DNA of 64,000 bases from an uncultured Eubacteriales bacterium (GTDB taxonomy: Bacteria; Bacillota; Clostridia; Lachnospirales; Lachnospiraceae), in the NCBI GenBank assembly GCA_949283695.1, contig CASDTX010000046.1, positions 227,603-291,602 on the forward strand. Reading direction: 5' to 3'. This document shows positions 44,454 to 52,213 of the stretch, piece after piece. A program made the position numbers and the translations under genes. Within the stretch, counting starts at the first letter, position 1. The number at the start of each line of letters is the position of its first letter. The notes under the pieces are model-generated. The model saw nothing but the letters and a program-made list of their open reading frames with translations, was not told the DNA's origin and made no database searches.

Positions 44454-46241
44454 ATGTATCGTTCACACGTACTTGTCTGCGGCGGAACCGGGTGTACATC
44501 CTCCGGCAGCCAGCGGATCAGGGAGAGACTGGAAAAGGAGATCGCAGCTAACGGCCTTTCGGAAGAAGTAGGCGTTGTTAAGACCGGATGTTTCGGACTC
44601 TGTGCACTGGGACCGATTATGATCGTATATCCGGAAGGAACGTTCTATTCGATGGTGCAGGAAGAGGATATCCCGGAGATTGTATCTGAGCATCTGTTAA
44701 AAGGAAGGGTTGTAACCCGCCTTCTCTATGACGAGACCACGAAGACGGATAAGATTATCCCATTAAATGAGACCAATTTCTATAAGAAACAGCATAGAGT
44801 GGCACTGAGAAACTGCGGCGTGATCAACCCGGAAAATATTGATGAATACATCGGAACCGGCGGATACGAGGCTCTGGGCAAAGTGCTCACAGAGATGAAG
44901 CCGGAGGATGTGATCCAGGTCCTTCTGGACAGCGGCCTGAGAGGAAGAGGCGGCGCCGGATTCCCAACAGGACTGAAGTGGAAGTTCGCTGCAGCCAATG
45001 ACGCAGATCAGAAATATGTCTGCTGCAACGCGGACGAGGGTGACCCGGGTGCGTTCATGGACCGTTCCATCCTGGAAGGAGATCCTCATGCAGTGCTTGA
45101 GGCTATGGCCATTGCCGGATATGCCATCGGCGCGTCACAGGGATATATCTATGTTCGTGCGGAGTATCCGATCGCGGTAAAACGTCTGGAAATTGCCATC
45201 AATCAGGCGAGGGACTACGGACTGCTGGGAACGAATATTTTTGACAGTGGGTTTGATTTCGACATCGAGTTAAGACTCGGTGCGGGAGCGTTCGTCTGCG
45301 GCGAGGAGACTGCCCTGATGACTTCCATCGAAGGAAACAGAGGAGAGCCGCGTCCGCGTCCGCCGTTCCCGGCTCTGAAAGGTCTGTTCCAGAAACCGAC
45401 GATCTTAAACAATGTGGAGACTTATGCAAACATTCCTCAGATCATTGTCAACGGACCGGAGTGGTTCGCGTCAATGGGAACCGAGAAATCAAAAGGAACC
45501 AAGGTATTCGCTCTGGGCGGCAAGATCAACAATACAGGTCTCGTGGAAGTGCCTATGGGAACCACGCTTCGGGAGATCGTAGAAGAGATCGGCGGCGGTA
45601 TACCGAACGGCAAGAAGTTTAAGGCGGCGCAGACGGGAGGCCCGTCAGGCGGATGTATCCCCGCAGAGCACCTGGATGTGCCCATCGATTATGACAACCT
45701 GAAAGAGATCGGATCCATGATGGGGTCCGGCGGTCTGATCGTTATGGATGAAGACACCTGTATGGTTGATATCGCTAAGTTCTTCCTGGAGTTCACGGTT
45801 GACGAGTCCTGTGGAAAGTGTACGCCGTGCCGGATCGGAACGAGACGGATGCTGGAGATCCTTGAGAAGATCACCAAGGGGCAGGCAACCATGGAGGACC
45901 TGGATAAGCTGGAGGAGCTGTGCTACCATCTGCAGTCCAACTCTCTGTGTGCTCTGGGCCAGACAGCTCCCAACCCTGTGCTCTCTACTCTGCGGTATTT
46001 CCGGGATGAGTATGTGGCGCATATTGTGGATAAGAAATGTCCGGCAGGCGTCTGTAAAGACCTGCTTCAGTATAAGATTGATCCGGATAAGTGTAAGGGA
46101 TGTACGCTCTGTGCGAGAACCTGTCCGGCAGACGCGATCATCGGCAAGGTGAAGGAAGTACATATGATCAACCCCGAGAAGTGCTTAAAGTGCGGCGCCT
46201 GCATGGAGAAATGCCGGTTCGGCGCGATCTACAAAGAGTAA
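44454..46241 (+). CDS. hydB: NADH-dependent [FeFe] hydrogenase subunit HydB (NuoF-like)
   Basis: 595-residue flavoprotein that exchanges electrons with NAD(H) and ferredoxin. An N-terminal thioredoxin-like [2Fe-2S] domain (Cys9, Cys14, then KTGCFGLC) is followed by the NuoF core. That core carries the FMN site GLRGRGGAGFPTGLKW, the NAD site ADEGDPGAFMDRSILEGDPH, the segment GAFVCGEETALM, and the SLBB region. The [4Fe-4S] motif SCGKCTPCRIG is completed by a distal Cys. The C-terminal tail carries two more [4Fe-4S] motifs (CKGCTLCARTCP, CLKCGACMEKCR), as in bifurcating HydB. Starts with ATG 44454 after AAAGGAGG. Confidence 0.96.
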   Translation: MYRSHVLVCGGTGCTSSGSQRIRERLEKEIAANGLSEEVGVVKTGCFGLCALGPIMIVYPEGTFYSMVQEEDIPEIVSEHLLKGRVVTRLLYDETTKTDKIIPLNETNFYKKQHRVALRNCGVINPENIDEYIGTGGYEALGKVLTEMKPEDVIQVLLDSGLRGRGGAGFPTGLKWKFAAANDADQKYVCCNADEGDPGAFMDRSILEGDPHAVLEAMAIAGYAIGASQGYIYVRAEYPIAVKRLEIAINQARDYGLLGTNIFDSGFDFDIELRLGAGAFVCGEETALMTSIEGNRGEPRPRPPFPALKGLFQKPTILNNVETYANIPQIIVNGPEWFASMGTEKSKGTKVFALGGKINNTGLVEVPMGTTLREIVEEIGGGIPNGKKFKAAQTGGPSGGCIPAEHLDVPIDYDNLKEIGSMMGSGGLIVMDEDTCMVDIAKFFLEFTVDESCGKCTPCRIGTRRMLEILEKITKGQATMEDLDKLEELCYHLQSNSLCALGQTAPNPVLSTLRYFRDEYVAHIVDKKCPAGVCKDLLQYKIDPDKCKGCTLCARTCPADAIIGKVKEVHMINPEKCLKCGACMEKCRFGAIYKE

Positions 46242-46256
46242 GGGAGGGCAGTGAAG

Positions 46257-48002
46257 ATGGAAAATGTGAATTTAAAAATCAATGGCTTGAATGTAACTGC
46301 GCCCGCAGGTTCTACGATTCTGGAAGCAGCGCAGGCGGCAGGGATCCGGATTCCTACCCTGTGCTGGTTAAAAGAAGTCAACGAGATCGGCGCCTGCCGT
46401 ATGTGCGTTGTAGAAGTAAAAGGCGCGAGGAATCTTGTGGCAGCCTGTGTGCACCCGGTTTCCGAGGGCATGGAAGTGCTGACGAATACGAAGAAGCTTC
46501 TTGATTCCAGAAGAAGAACGCTGCAGCTCCTTCTCTCCAATCATGACAAGAAGTGTCTCTCCTGCGTGCGCAGCGGAAAGTGCGAGCTTCAGGAACTGTG
46601 CCAGGAGCTGGGCGTGACGGATGAGAATTATTTCGAGGGTGAGAGCCCGCAGTATGAACTGGACGAAAGCGCAGTACATATGGTGCGTGACAATAATAAA
46701 TGTATCCTCTGCCGCCGCTGTTCTGCAGTGTGCGAGAAGGTGCAGAGCGTGGGTGTGATCGGACCCAATAACAGAGGATTCGCCACATTTATCGGGTCTC
46801 CGTTCGAGATGGGACTGGGCGATACGAGCTGCGTCGGCTGCGGACAGTGTATCGCGGCATGTCCTACAGGGGCGCTCTATGAGAAGAGTAATATCGACGA
46901 TGTTCTCGAGGCGATTGCAGACGAGACGAAACATGTGGTTGTTCAGACGGCTCCGGCTGTGCGCGCGGCTCTGGGAGAAGAGTTCGGCTATCCTATGGGA
47001 ACAGACGTGGAAGGCAAGATGGCGGCAGCGCTTCGCAGGATCGGGTTCGACAAGGTATTCGATACGGATTTCAGCGCAGACCTGACGATTATGGAAGAGG
47101 CACATGAGTTCCTTGACCGCGTGAAGAACGGCGGTGTGCTTCCGATGATGACTTCCTGTTCACCGGGATGGATCAAATACTGTGAGCACTACTACCCGGA
47201 TCAGCTGGCACACCTGTCCAGCTGCAAGTCCCCGCAGCAGATGTTCGGAGCGATTACGAAGACTTACTACGCAGAGAAGATGGGCATCGCGCCGGAAGAT
47301 ATCGTATGCGTCAGCGTAATGCCCTGTACCGCGAAGAAATTCGAACTTCAGAGAGATGACCAGTACGCAGCAGGAGTGCCGGATGTAGACATCTCGATCA
47401 CAACGAGAGAGCTGGCACGGCTGATCCGCAAGGTGGGCATCGACTTCCGCAGACTGCCGGAAGAAGGATTCGACGATCCGCTGGGCGAGTCCACAGGAGC
47501 AGGCGTGATCTTCGGCGCTACAGGCGGCGTTATGGAAGCGGCTCTGCGTACTGCAGTGGAAGAGCTGACAGGCGAGACGCTTCAGAAGCTGGAGTTTATG
47601 GAAGTACGTGGAACAGAAGGAATCAAGGAAGCGACTTATCAGGTAGCCGGAATGGATGTGAAGGTAGCGGTGGCTTCCGGACTTTCGAACGCCAAGCTTA
47701 TCATGGATAAGGTGCGCGCAGGGGAGGCAGACTATCACTTCATTGAGATCATGTGCTGCCCGGGCGGATGTGTCAACGGCGGCGGCCAGCCTCAGGTACA
47801 TGCAGACGTGCGCAACTTTGAGGACGTGAGAGCCATCCGCGCGAAAGCGCTGTATGACAATGATGCAGCCAAGAAGATCCGTAAGTCTCATGAAAATCCG
47901 TCTATCAAGAAAGTGTACAGTGAGTATCTGGGAGCACCGGGAAGTGAGAAGGCACATCACATCCTGCACACAACCTATGTGAAGCGAACTGTGAACGGAT
48001 AA
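46257..48002 (+). CDS. hydA: [FeFe] hydrogenase catalytic subunit HydA
   Basis: 581-residue catalytic subunit that forms or oxidises H2 with HydB and HydC. The N-terminal [2Fe-2S] domain has Cys36, 47, 50 and 64. A His-ligated cluster (H96, C100, C103, C109) and two [4Fe-4S] motifs (CILCRRCSAVC, CVGCGQCIAACP) follow. The H-cluster motifs are TSCSPGW (299-305), MPCTAKKFE (355-363) and MCCPGGCVNGG (Cys500, 501, 505), and the small-subunit-like tail is complete. The first motif has Ser where many enzymes have a second Cys. ATG 46257 is preferred to GTG 46251 because GGGAGGG then has proper spacing. It is the last gene of the operon and is followed by a terminator. Confidence 0.96.
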   Translation: MENVNLKINGLNVTAPAGSTILEAAQAAGIRIPTLCWLKEVNEIGACRMCVVEVKGARNLVAACVHPVSEGMEVLTNTKKLLDSRRRTLQLLLSNHDKKCLSCVRSGKCELQELCQELGVTDENYFEGESPQYELDESAVHMVRDNNKCILCRRCSAVCEKVQSVGVIGPNNRGFATFIGSPFEMGLGDTSCVGCGQCIAACPTGALYEKSNIDDVLEAIADETKHVVVQTAPAVRAALGEEFGYPMGTDVEGKMAAALRRIGFDKVFDTDFSADLTIMEEAHEFLDRVKNGGVLPMMTSCSPGWIKYCEHYYPDQLAHLSSCKSPQQMFGAITKTYYAEKMGIAPEDIVCVSVMPCTAKKFELQRDDQYAAGVPDVDISITTRELARLIRKVGIDFRRLPEEGFDDPLGESTGAGVIFGATGGVMEAALRTAVEELTGETLQKLEFMEVRGTEGIKEATYQVAGMDVKVAVASGLSNAKLIMDKVRAGEADYHFIEIMCCPGGCVNGGGQPQVHADVRNFEDVRAIRAKALYDNDAAKKIRKSHENPSIKKVYSEYLGAPGSEKAHHILHTTYVKRTVNG

Positions 48003-48046
48003 TACCGCCAGGAAGAAAGGCGTTACAGAGATATCACAGCATCAAA

Positions 48047-48096
48047 AACAGCAGAGTGACAGTGGGAGAATATTCCAGTCACATCTGCTGTTTTTT
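48047..48096 (+). terminator. Terminator of the hydCBA operon
   Basis: AACAGCAG-A-GTGAC (48047-48060) pairs with GTCAC-AT-CTGCTGTT (48078-48092), ending in TTTTTT (48091-48096). It separates hydA from the following two-component genes. Confidence 0.85.
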
Positions 48097-48237
48097 ATCC
48101 CGCTGTTCGTATCATACAGGGGATAGGGGAAGATTTCTCATGATTCTGTCAGCATGGCAATGATGCAAAAAGGATCCCATGATGCAAAAAAGATACAAAT
48201 GAAAGATATACTGAGAAAAACAGACATGGAGGGGAGT

Positions 48238-48897
48238 ATGACAGAGATATTGATTGTGGAGGACGACCGACAGATTGCAGAACTGGTGAGAATGAATCTC
48301 TCCGGCGCAGGGTATCGATGTACCTGTGCGTTTGACGGGATCGAGGCCGCGGATCTGCTGTCTGCCAGAACGTTTGACCTGGTTCTGCTTGATATTATGC
48401 TGCCGGGAGCTGACGGTTATGAACTGATGGAATATATCCGGCCATCCGGCATCCCTGTGATCTTCCTGACGGCGAAAACACAGGTCAAAGATATTGTGAA
48501 AGGGCTCAGGCTCGGGGCAGAGGATTATCTGTGCAAGCCATTTGATATTATGGAGCTTCTGGCAAGAGTGGAGACAGTGCTGCGCAGATACCATAAGAAT
48601 GACGACCGCCTCATTTGCGGGGACGTGTCGGTGGATCTGCTCTCCCATACAGTGACGAAAGGCGGAGAACCGGTGAATCTGACGGTCAAAGAATATGACC
48701 TGCTGCTTCTGTTTATTCGGAATAAGAATATCGCGCTGTTCCGGGACCGGATCTATGAGAGTGTCTGGAAGGAAGAGTATATGGGGAACAGCCGGACCGT
48801 TGATCTGCATGTGCAGAGGCTCCGGAGGAAGCTGGGATGGGAAGAATGCATCCATGCGGTGTATAAGGTGGGATACCGGCTGGAGGAACCGAGATGA
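48238..48897 (+). CDS. OmpR/PhoB-family response regulator (module 1)
   Basis: 219-residue regulator. The receiver has EDD at 8-10, phospho-acceptor Asp52 (LLDIMLPGADG), the FLTAK switch and Lys100 (CKPF). The winged-helix domain has LTVKEYDLLLLF and NSRTVDLHVQRLRRKLGW. It closely resembles the regulator at 55240 over the whole length, sharing segments such as MEYIRP, IPVIFLTAK and VDLHVQRLR, so the two are likely recent paralogues. ATG 48238 follows GGAGGGGAG; an in-frame extension to 48154 is rejected. It overlaps its kinase by ATGA. It is downstream of the hyd terminator and so is a separate unit. Confidence 0.92.
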   Translation: MTEILIVEDDRQIAELVRMNLSGAGYRCTCAFDGIEAADLLSARTFDLVLLDIMLPGADGYELMEYIRPSGIPVIFLTAKTQVKDIVKGLRLGAEDYLCKPFDIMELLARVETVLRRYHKNDDRLICGDVSVDLLSHTVTKGGEPVNLTVKEYDLLLLFIRNKNIALFRDRIYESVWKEEYMGNSRTVDLHVQRLRRKLGWEECIHAVYKVGYRLEEPR

Positions 48898-50306
48898 GGC
48901 TGTTCTGGAAGATATTTCTAAGTGTGATTACAGTGACGACCATCATCATCTGTATCAGCGGCCATCTTCTGATCGGTATTTTTTTTCGGGAATCTCTTGC
49001 GAATGAAGCAGATCTTGCCATACGGTACAATCGTTCTCTCTGTCGTTCGTTCGAGACTGCAGCAGTCAAGCTGTACGGAACGGCAGAGCTGGGAAGAGCA
49101 GAGACCAAGCGTATCTTTGAGGCTGTCGATGCATCGTTTATGCAGGAGATGGTTCAGATAACGATCTTCGGCAAGAGCGGGAAAAGGATTTACGTTATGA
49201 CTGGGGAAGTGCCGGGAAGAGGCGAGGAACTTCTCGATCAGGTCGGGAGATCGGAGGTGGCATACAGAATTCAAAATGTGAACGGAAAACAGTATCTGTG
49301 TGCCGCCGGGGTGGCTGTGATCGGAGACAATGAATATGTGCTTCAGAGTGTAAGTGAGGTTACGCCTGTCTATGCGCAGAAGACACAGCTGTACCGGGTA
49401 TTTGCAGGCTGTATGGCAGCTCTGATCGCGGTGACAGCTGCAGTGACGGCCATCCTGTCTGCGTGGATTACCCTGCCTATACGGAAATTGTCACAGGCAG
49501 TTCAGGCAGTCGGCCAGGGAAATTACAGCAAGAAGATCAAGAACCGGGGCCAGGATGAAATCGGGGATCTGTCCCGGGAATTCAACAGGATGACAGGACT
49601 TCTGGAAGAGAAAGTCAAGGAATTGCAGGACGCTGCTGACAGACAGGAGAAATTTGTCGGCAGCTTTGCGCATGAGATGAAGACGCCCCTGACATCCATC
49701 ATCGGCTATTCAGAAATGATGCGCTCCCAGCCGATGACAGAAGAGCAGAGAATGATTTACAGTGACTGTATCTATCAGCAGGGGAAGCGGCTGGAAAAGC
49801 TGTCCAGGAAGATGCTGGATCTGATTGTATTGAAGAAAACGGATTTTGATATGCGCCGGCTGTCTCTGGGGAAGCTGCTTCGATCGATCCGGGGGGAGCT
49901 CGCGCCGGTTCTTGCGAAGCGTCAGATCACGATGAAGATTCAGGTGAGGCAGATCTGGATTCTGGCGGAACCAGACTTGCTGAAGACGGTATTTCTTAAT
50001 TTCTTTGACAATAGCATGAAAGCATTGGAGGAAGGCGGGGAAATTGTCGTATCTGCAGAAGAGAACGAAGGAGAGACAACGGTGCGGGTTTCGGACAATG
50101 GAAAGGGGATTCCGGAGAAAGATGTCAGCCATGTGACGGAGAGTTTCTATATGGCAGATAAGTCGCGGAAATATCAAAACGGAAGCGTGGGACTCGGGCT
50201 CTCAATCTGCAGTGAGATCCTGCAGCTTCATCATGCGTCGATGGAGATCGCGAGCAGAGAAGGACAGGGGACGACGATTACGGTGATATTCAGGAGGATG
50301 CCATGA
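48894..50306 (+). CDS. Sensor histidine kinase (module 1)
   Basis: 470-residue kinase. Helices at about 7-31 and 168-190 bracket an extracellular sensor of about 135 residues. A HAMP domain (about 192-245; LPIRKLSQAVQAVGQGNY) leads to HisKA with His260 (GSFAHEMKTPLTSIIGYSE), and the ATPase domain has NFFDNSMKA, DNGKGIPE and GLGLSICSEIL. It is cognate to the 48238 regulator by the 4-base overlap, and its own stop overlaps the next gene's start. The HAMP-HisKA part resembles the kinase at 55895, while the sensors differ. Confidence 0.93.
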   Translation: MRLFWKIFLSVITVTTIIICISGHLLIGIFFRESLANEADLAIRYNRSLCRSFETAAVKLYGTAELGRAETKRIFEAVDASFMQEMVQITIFGKSGKRIYVMTGEVPGRGEELLDQVGRSEVAYRIQNVNGKQYLCAAGVAVIGDNEYVLQSVSEVTPVYAQKTQLYRVFAGCMAALIAVTAAVTAILSAWITLPIRKLSQAVQAVGQGNYSKKIKNRGQDEIGDLSREFNRMTGLLEEKVKELQDAADRQEKFVGSFAHEMKTPLTSIIGYSEMMRSQPMTEEQRMIYSDCIYQQGKRLEKLSRKMLDLIVLKKTDFDMRRLSLGKLLRSIRGELAPVLAKRQITMKIQVRQIWILAEPDLLKTVFLNFFDNSMKALEEGGEIVVSAEENEGETTVRVSDNGKGIPEKDVSHVTESFYMADKSRKYQNGSVGLGLSICSEILQLHHASMEIASREGQGTTITVIFRRMP

Positions 50307-50983
50307 GAATAAAAAATGCATTGATCATGCTGATGCTGACTGCTGTGCTGACGGGATGCGTTCTGTCACCGTTTCTGGCGTCTGAACTGCTGGACCGGGC
50401 AGAAGAGGAGCGGATCCATACGGAACAAGTAGACAGCGCAGAGCCAGAGGAGTCCCTGAGCCTGGCGGAAAAGCTTTCCATCTTTGCCAGGATGGAGGGG
50501 GTAATCCAAGTGGTGCAGGAGGATGTTTACAATCTTCAGAGCAAAGCGTTTGAAGAAAAAAACGAGGAGATCTATACCGCAGCCATAGAGGCTCTGCGTG
50601 AACTGAGCAATCTGGGATTGATCCAATTCGACGAAATGGCAGACTGGTTATGGAACTACCAGATTATTACTTATGTGGAAGAGACCGGGAGGTATTTTAC
50701 AACATGGGATGTTGCGGTTGCGAATGATCAGTACGGGATGCTGACATTCGAGATCGAGACAGAACTGAAAAAAGTGATTTCCTTGTATAAAAACTATAAT
50801 AGTTGGGAGGATGAGGGCAGCAGCCAGATCGAAATTGCTGCGGTGTGGGGCAGCTATCTGTGGCCTGAGCCAATGGAAGGCGTGGGCGAGACGTATTCTG
50901 TCGAGTACCGGGATGCGGAAGGAACGGTTTACCCATATTATATCGAACGCGAGAAGGACTTTCTGTTGATCAGGCCTCGGTAG
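50303..50983 (+). CDS. Putative lipoprotein coupled to the kinase gene
   Basis: 226-residue protein of unrecognised family. An N-terminal hydrophobic stretch ends in LTGC, a lipobox, so it is probably a lipoprotein facing outside. The rest is acidic and helical at first (LDRAEEERIHTEQ, SLAEKLSIFARMEGVIQVVQED), then more mixed. Its ATG overlaps the kinase stop (ATGA), which strongly suggests it works with that kinase, for example as an accessory sensor or inhibitor. The analogous position after the second kinase is taken by another membrane-anchored protein at 57310. Its TAG stop is also the first three bases of a palindromic repeat. Confidence 0.75.
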   Translation: MRIKNALIMLMLTAVLTGCVLSPFLASELLDRAEEERIHTEQVDSAEPEESLSLAEKLSIFARMEGVIQVVQEDVYNLQSKAFEEKNEEIYTAAIEALRELSNLGLIQFDEMADWLWNYQIITYVEETGRYFTTWDVAVANDQYGMLTFEIETELKKVISLYKNYNSWEDEGSSQIEIAAVWGSYLWPEPMEGVGETYSVEYRDAEGTVYPYYIEREKDFLLIRPR

Positions 50984-51049
50984 CGTCAGTGTACAAGGGG
51001 CAATACGGTCGATGAAGGATAAATTTAAGCCCCTTGTACACCGACGCTA
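50981..51049. repeat. Complete dispersed palindromic element (TAGCGTC family)
   Basis: Two 21-bp arms, TAGCGTC...TACAAGGGGC (50981-51001) and its complement (51029-51049), match at 20 of 21 positions around a 27-base loop starting AATACGG. The first three bases are the stop codon of the preceding lipoprotein gene. Solo arms of the same sequence are at 5196-5222 and 11672-11692. It probably acts as a transcription-ending or mRNA-stabilising hairpin and may be a miniature mobile element. Confidence 0.75.
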
Positions 51050-51148
51050 GTGCCGATGTACAACTTTGATACAAAATAGAGACAGAGCGGATACATCGTC
51101 CATGTATGATCAGAGAGCAGAAGTGATCATACGCAGGAGGTGTTATCC

Positions 51149-52063
51149 ATGCATCAGGAAAGGGACAAGAAGAAACACAGATTCTATGACGGAGCAAAGC
51201 CCAGGTATTCTGCCCGGCCCAGATCTGGGCAGGAAGGCGACAGAAAGCAGTACGGAAGAGGCAAGACCGGAAGAAATGATCCGGTGACAAGGCGGAAAAG
51301 ACTGCTGATATCAGCGGGGGCTGCAGCAGGGTGCGCCGCGGTGGTTCTTGTGCTGAGAACTGCCTGTATGGGTTTTGGGATGTCTGAGGAAGGCGATCAG
51401 CTTTTTGCGTGCCTGACGGTGGAATCAGCAGGGGAAGCTTTCGGAGAGAAACATAAGAAGCCCATACAGGATGTAGAATGCATCCTTCAGAATCCGGAAC
51501 TGCCCACAGGCTGTGAGGCCACGGCCGGGACAATGCTTCTGCGGGCATATGGTTATCATACAGAGAAGACCAGAGTTGCAGAGCTGCTGAACAAGGGAGA
51601 GCTGATCGAGATCGGTGAGCGGATCTACGGGCCGGACCCCGACGAGGCATTCATTGGTGATCCGTCCAGCCTGTATGGATACGGCGCCTTCCCCGGAGTG
51701 CTGGCAGATGCCATGCAGCAGGTCATCGACGGGCAGGGAGGCGGTCACACCGCCAGAGCGCTGTACGGGCTGAGCGAGGAGAGTATCTTAGCATATATTG
51801 ACAACGGAGTACCGCTGTGTGTCTGGTCTTCGATGGATAACCGGGAGATTGAATACAGAACGGGATGGTATCTGATCTCGGACGGGGAGTACACAGAGGA
51901 ATACTTTCTGTGGCCGGGAGGGGAACACTGTGTGGTTCTCACGGGTTATGATGACGAGGTTGTGAGTGTATGCGATCCCATTCAGGGAGTATGCGTCTAT
52001 CCCAGGGATTCGTTTTTCAGACATTATGAGCAGGTTGGGGAATACGCTCTGGCATTGGAGTGA
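51149..52063 (+). CDS. Membrane-anchored C39-like cysteine peptidase family protein
   Basis: 304-residue protein with a 50-residue, very basic cytoplasmic N-terminus and one membrane helix (about 52-70). The external C39_2-type papain-like domain has the putative nucleophile Cys122 in LPTGCEATAG, the base His260 in PGGEHCVVLTGYDD, and a following Asp in VCDPIQG. Such domains act in surface proteolysis or peptide processing. The PTGCEATA pattern is widespread in Gram-positive surface C39-like proteins. ATG 51149 is chosen because AGGAGG (51135-51140) is well spaced. The substrate is unknown. It follows the module 1 lipoprotein and the palindromic repeat. Confidence 0.82.
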   Translation: MHQERDKKKHRFYDGAKPRYSARPRSGQEGDRKQYGRGKTGRNDPVTRRKRLLISAGAAAGCAAVVLVLRTACMGFGMSEEGDQLFACLTVESAGEAFGEKHKKPIQDVECILQNPELPTGCEATAGTMLLRAYGYHTEKTRVAELLNKGELIEIGERIYGPDPDEAFIGDPSSLYGYGAFPGVLADAMQQVIDGQGGGHTARALYGLSEESILAYIDNGVPLCVWSSMDNREIEYRTGWYLISDGEYTEEYFLWPGGEHCVVLTGYDDEVVSVCDPIQGVCVYPRDSFFRHYEQVGEYALALE

Positions 52064-52111
52064 AAACAGGAATGTTACCGTTCACAGGAGCGCCATTCGT
52101 AAAACCGCACT

Positions 52112-52180
52112 GGATATTCTCATATCCGTCTGTTAAAATAGTGCTTATAAAGAAATAGCGTCAGCGTCACTGACGCTATT
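52112..52180 (+). promoter_or_regulatory. Upstream region of the sensory hydrogenase gene with two palindromes
   Basis: GGATAT-TCTC-ATATCC (52112-52127) lies just before TAAAAT (52134-52139), a possible -10 without a good -35. Further down, a perfect 11-bp stem AATAGCGTCAG/CTGACGCTATT (52154-52180) shares TAGCGTCAG with the dispersed repeat family. They could be an operator and a leader hairpin for the HydS-SpoIIE pair. Confidence 0.45.
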
Positions 52181-52213
52181 AATGTTACGATTGAAACAGG
52201 AGGAAAAGAGAAG

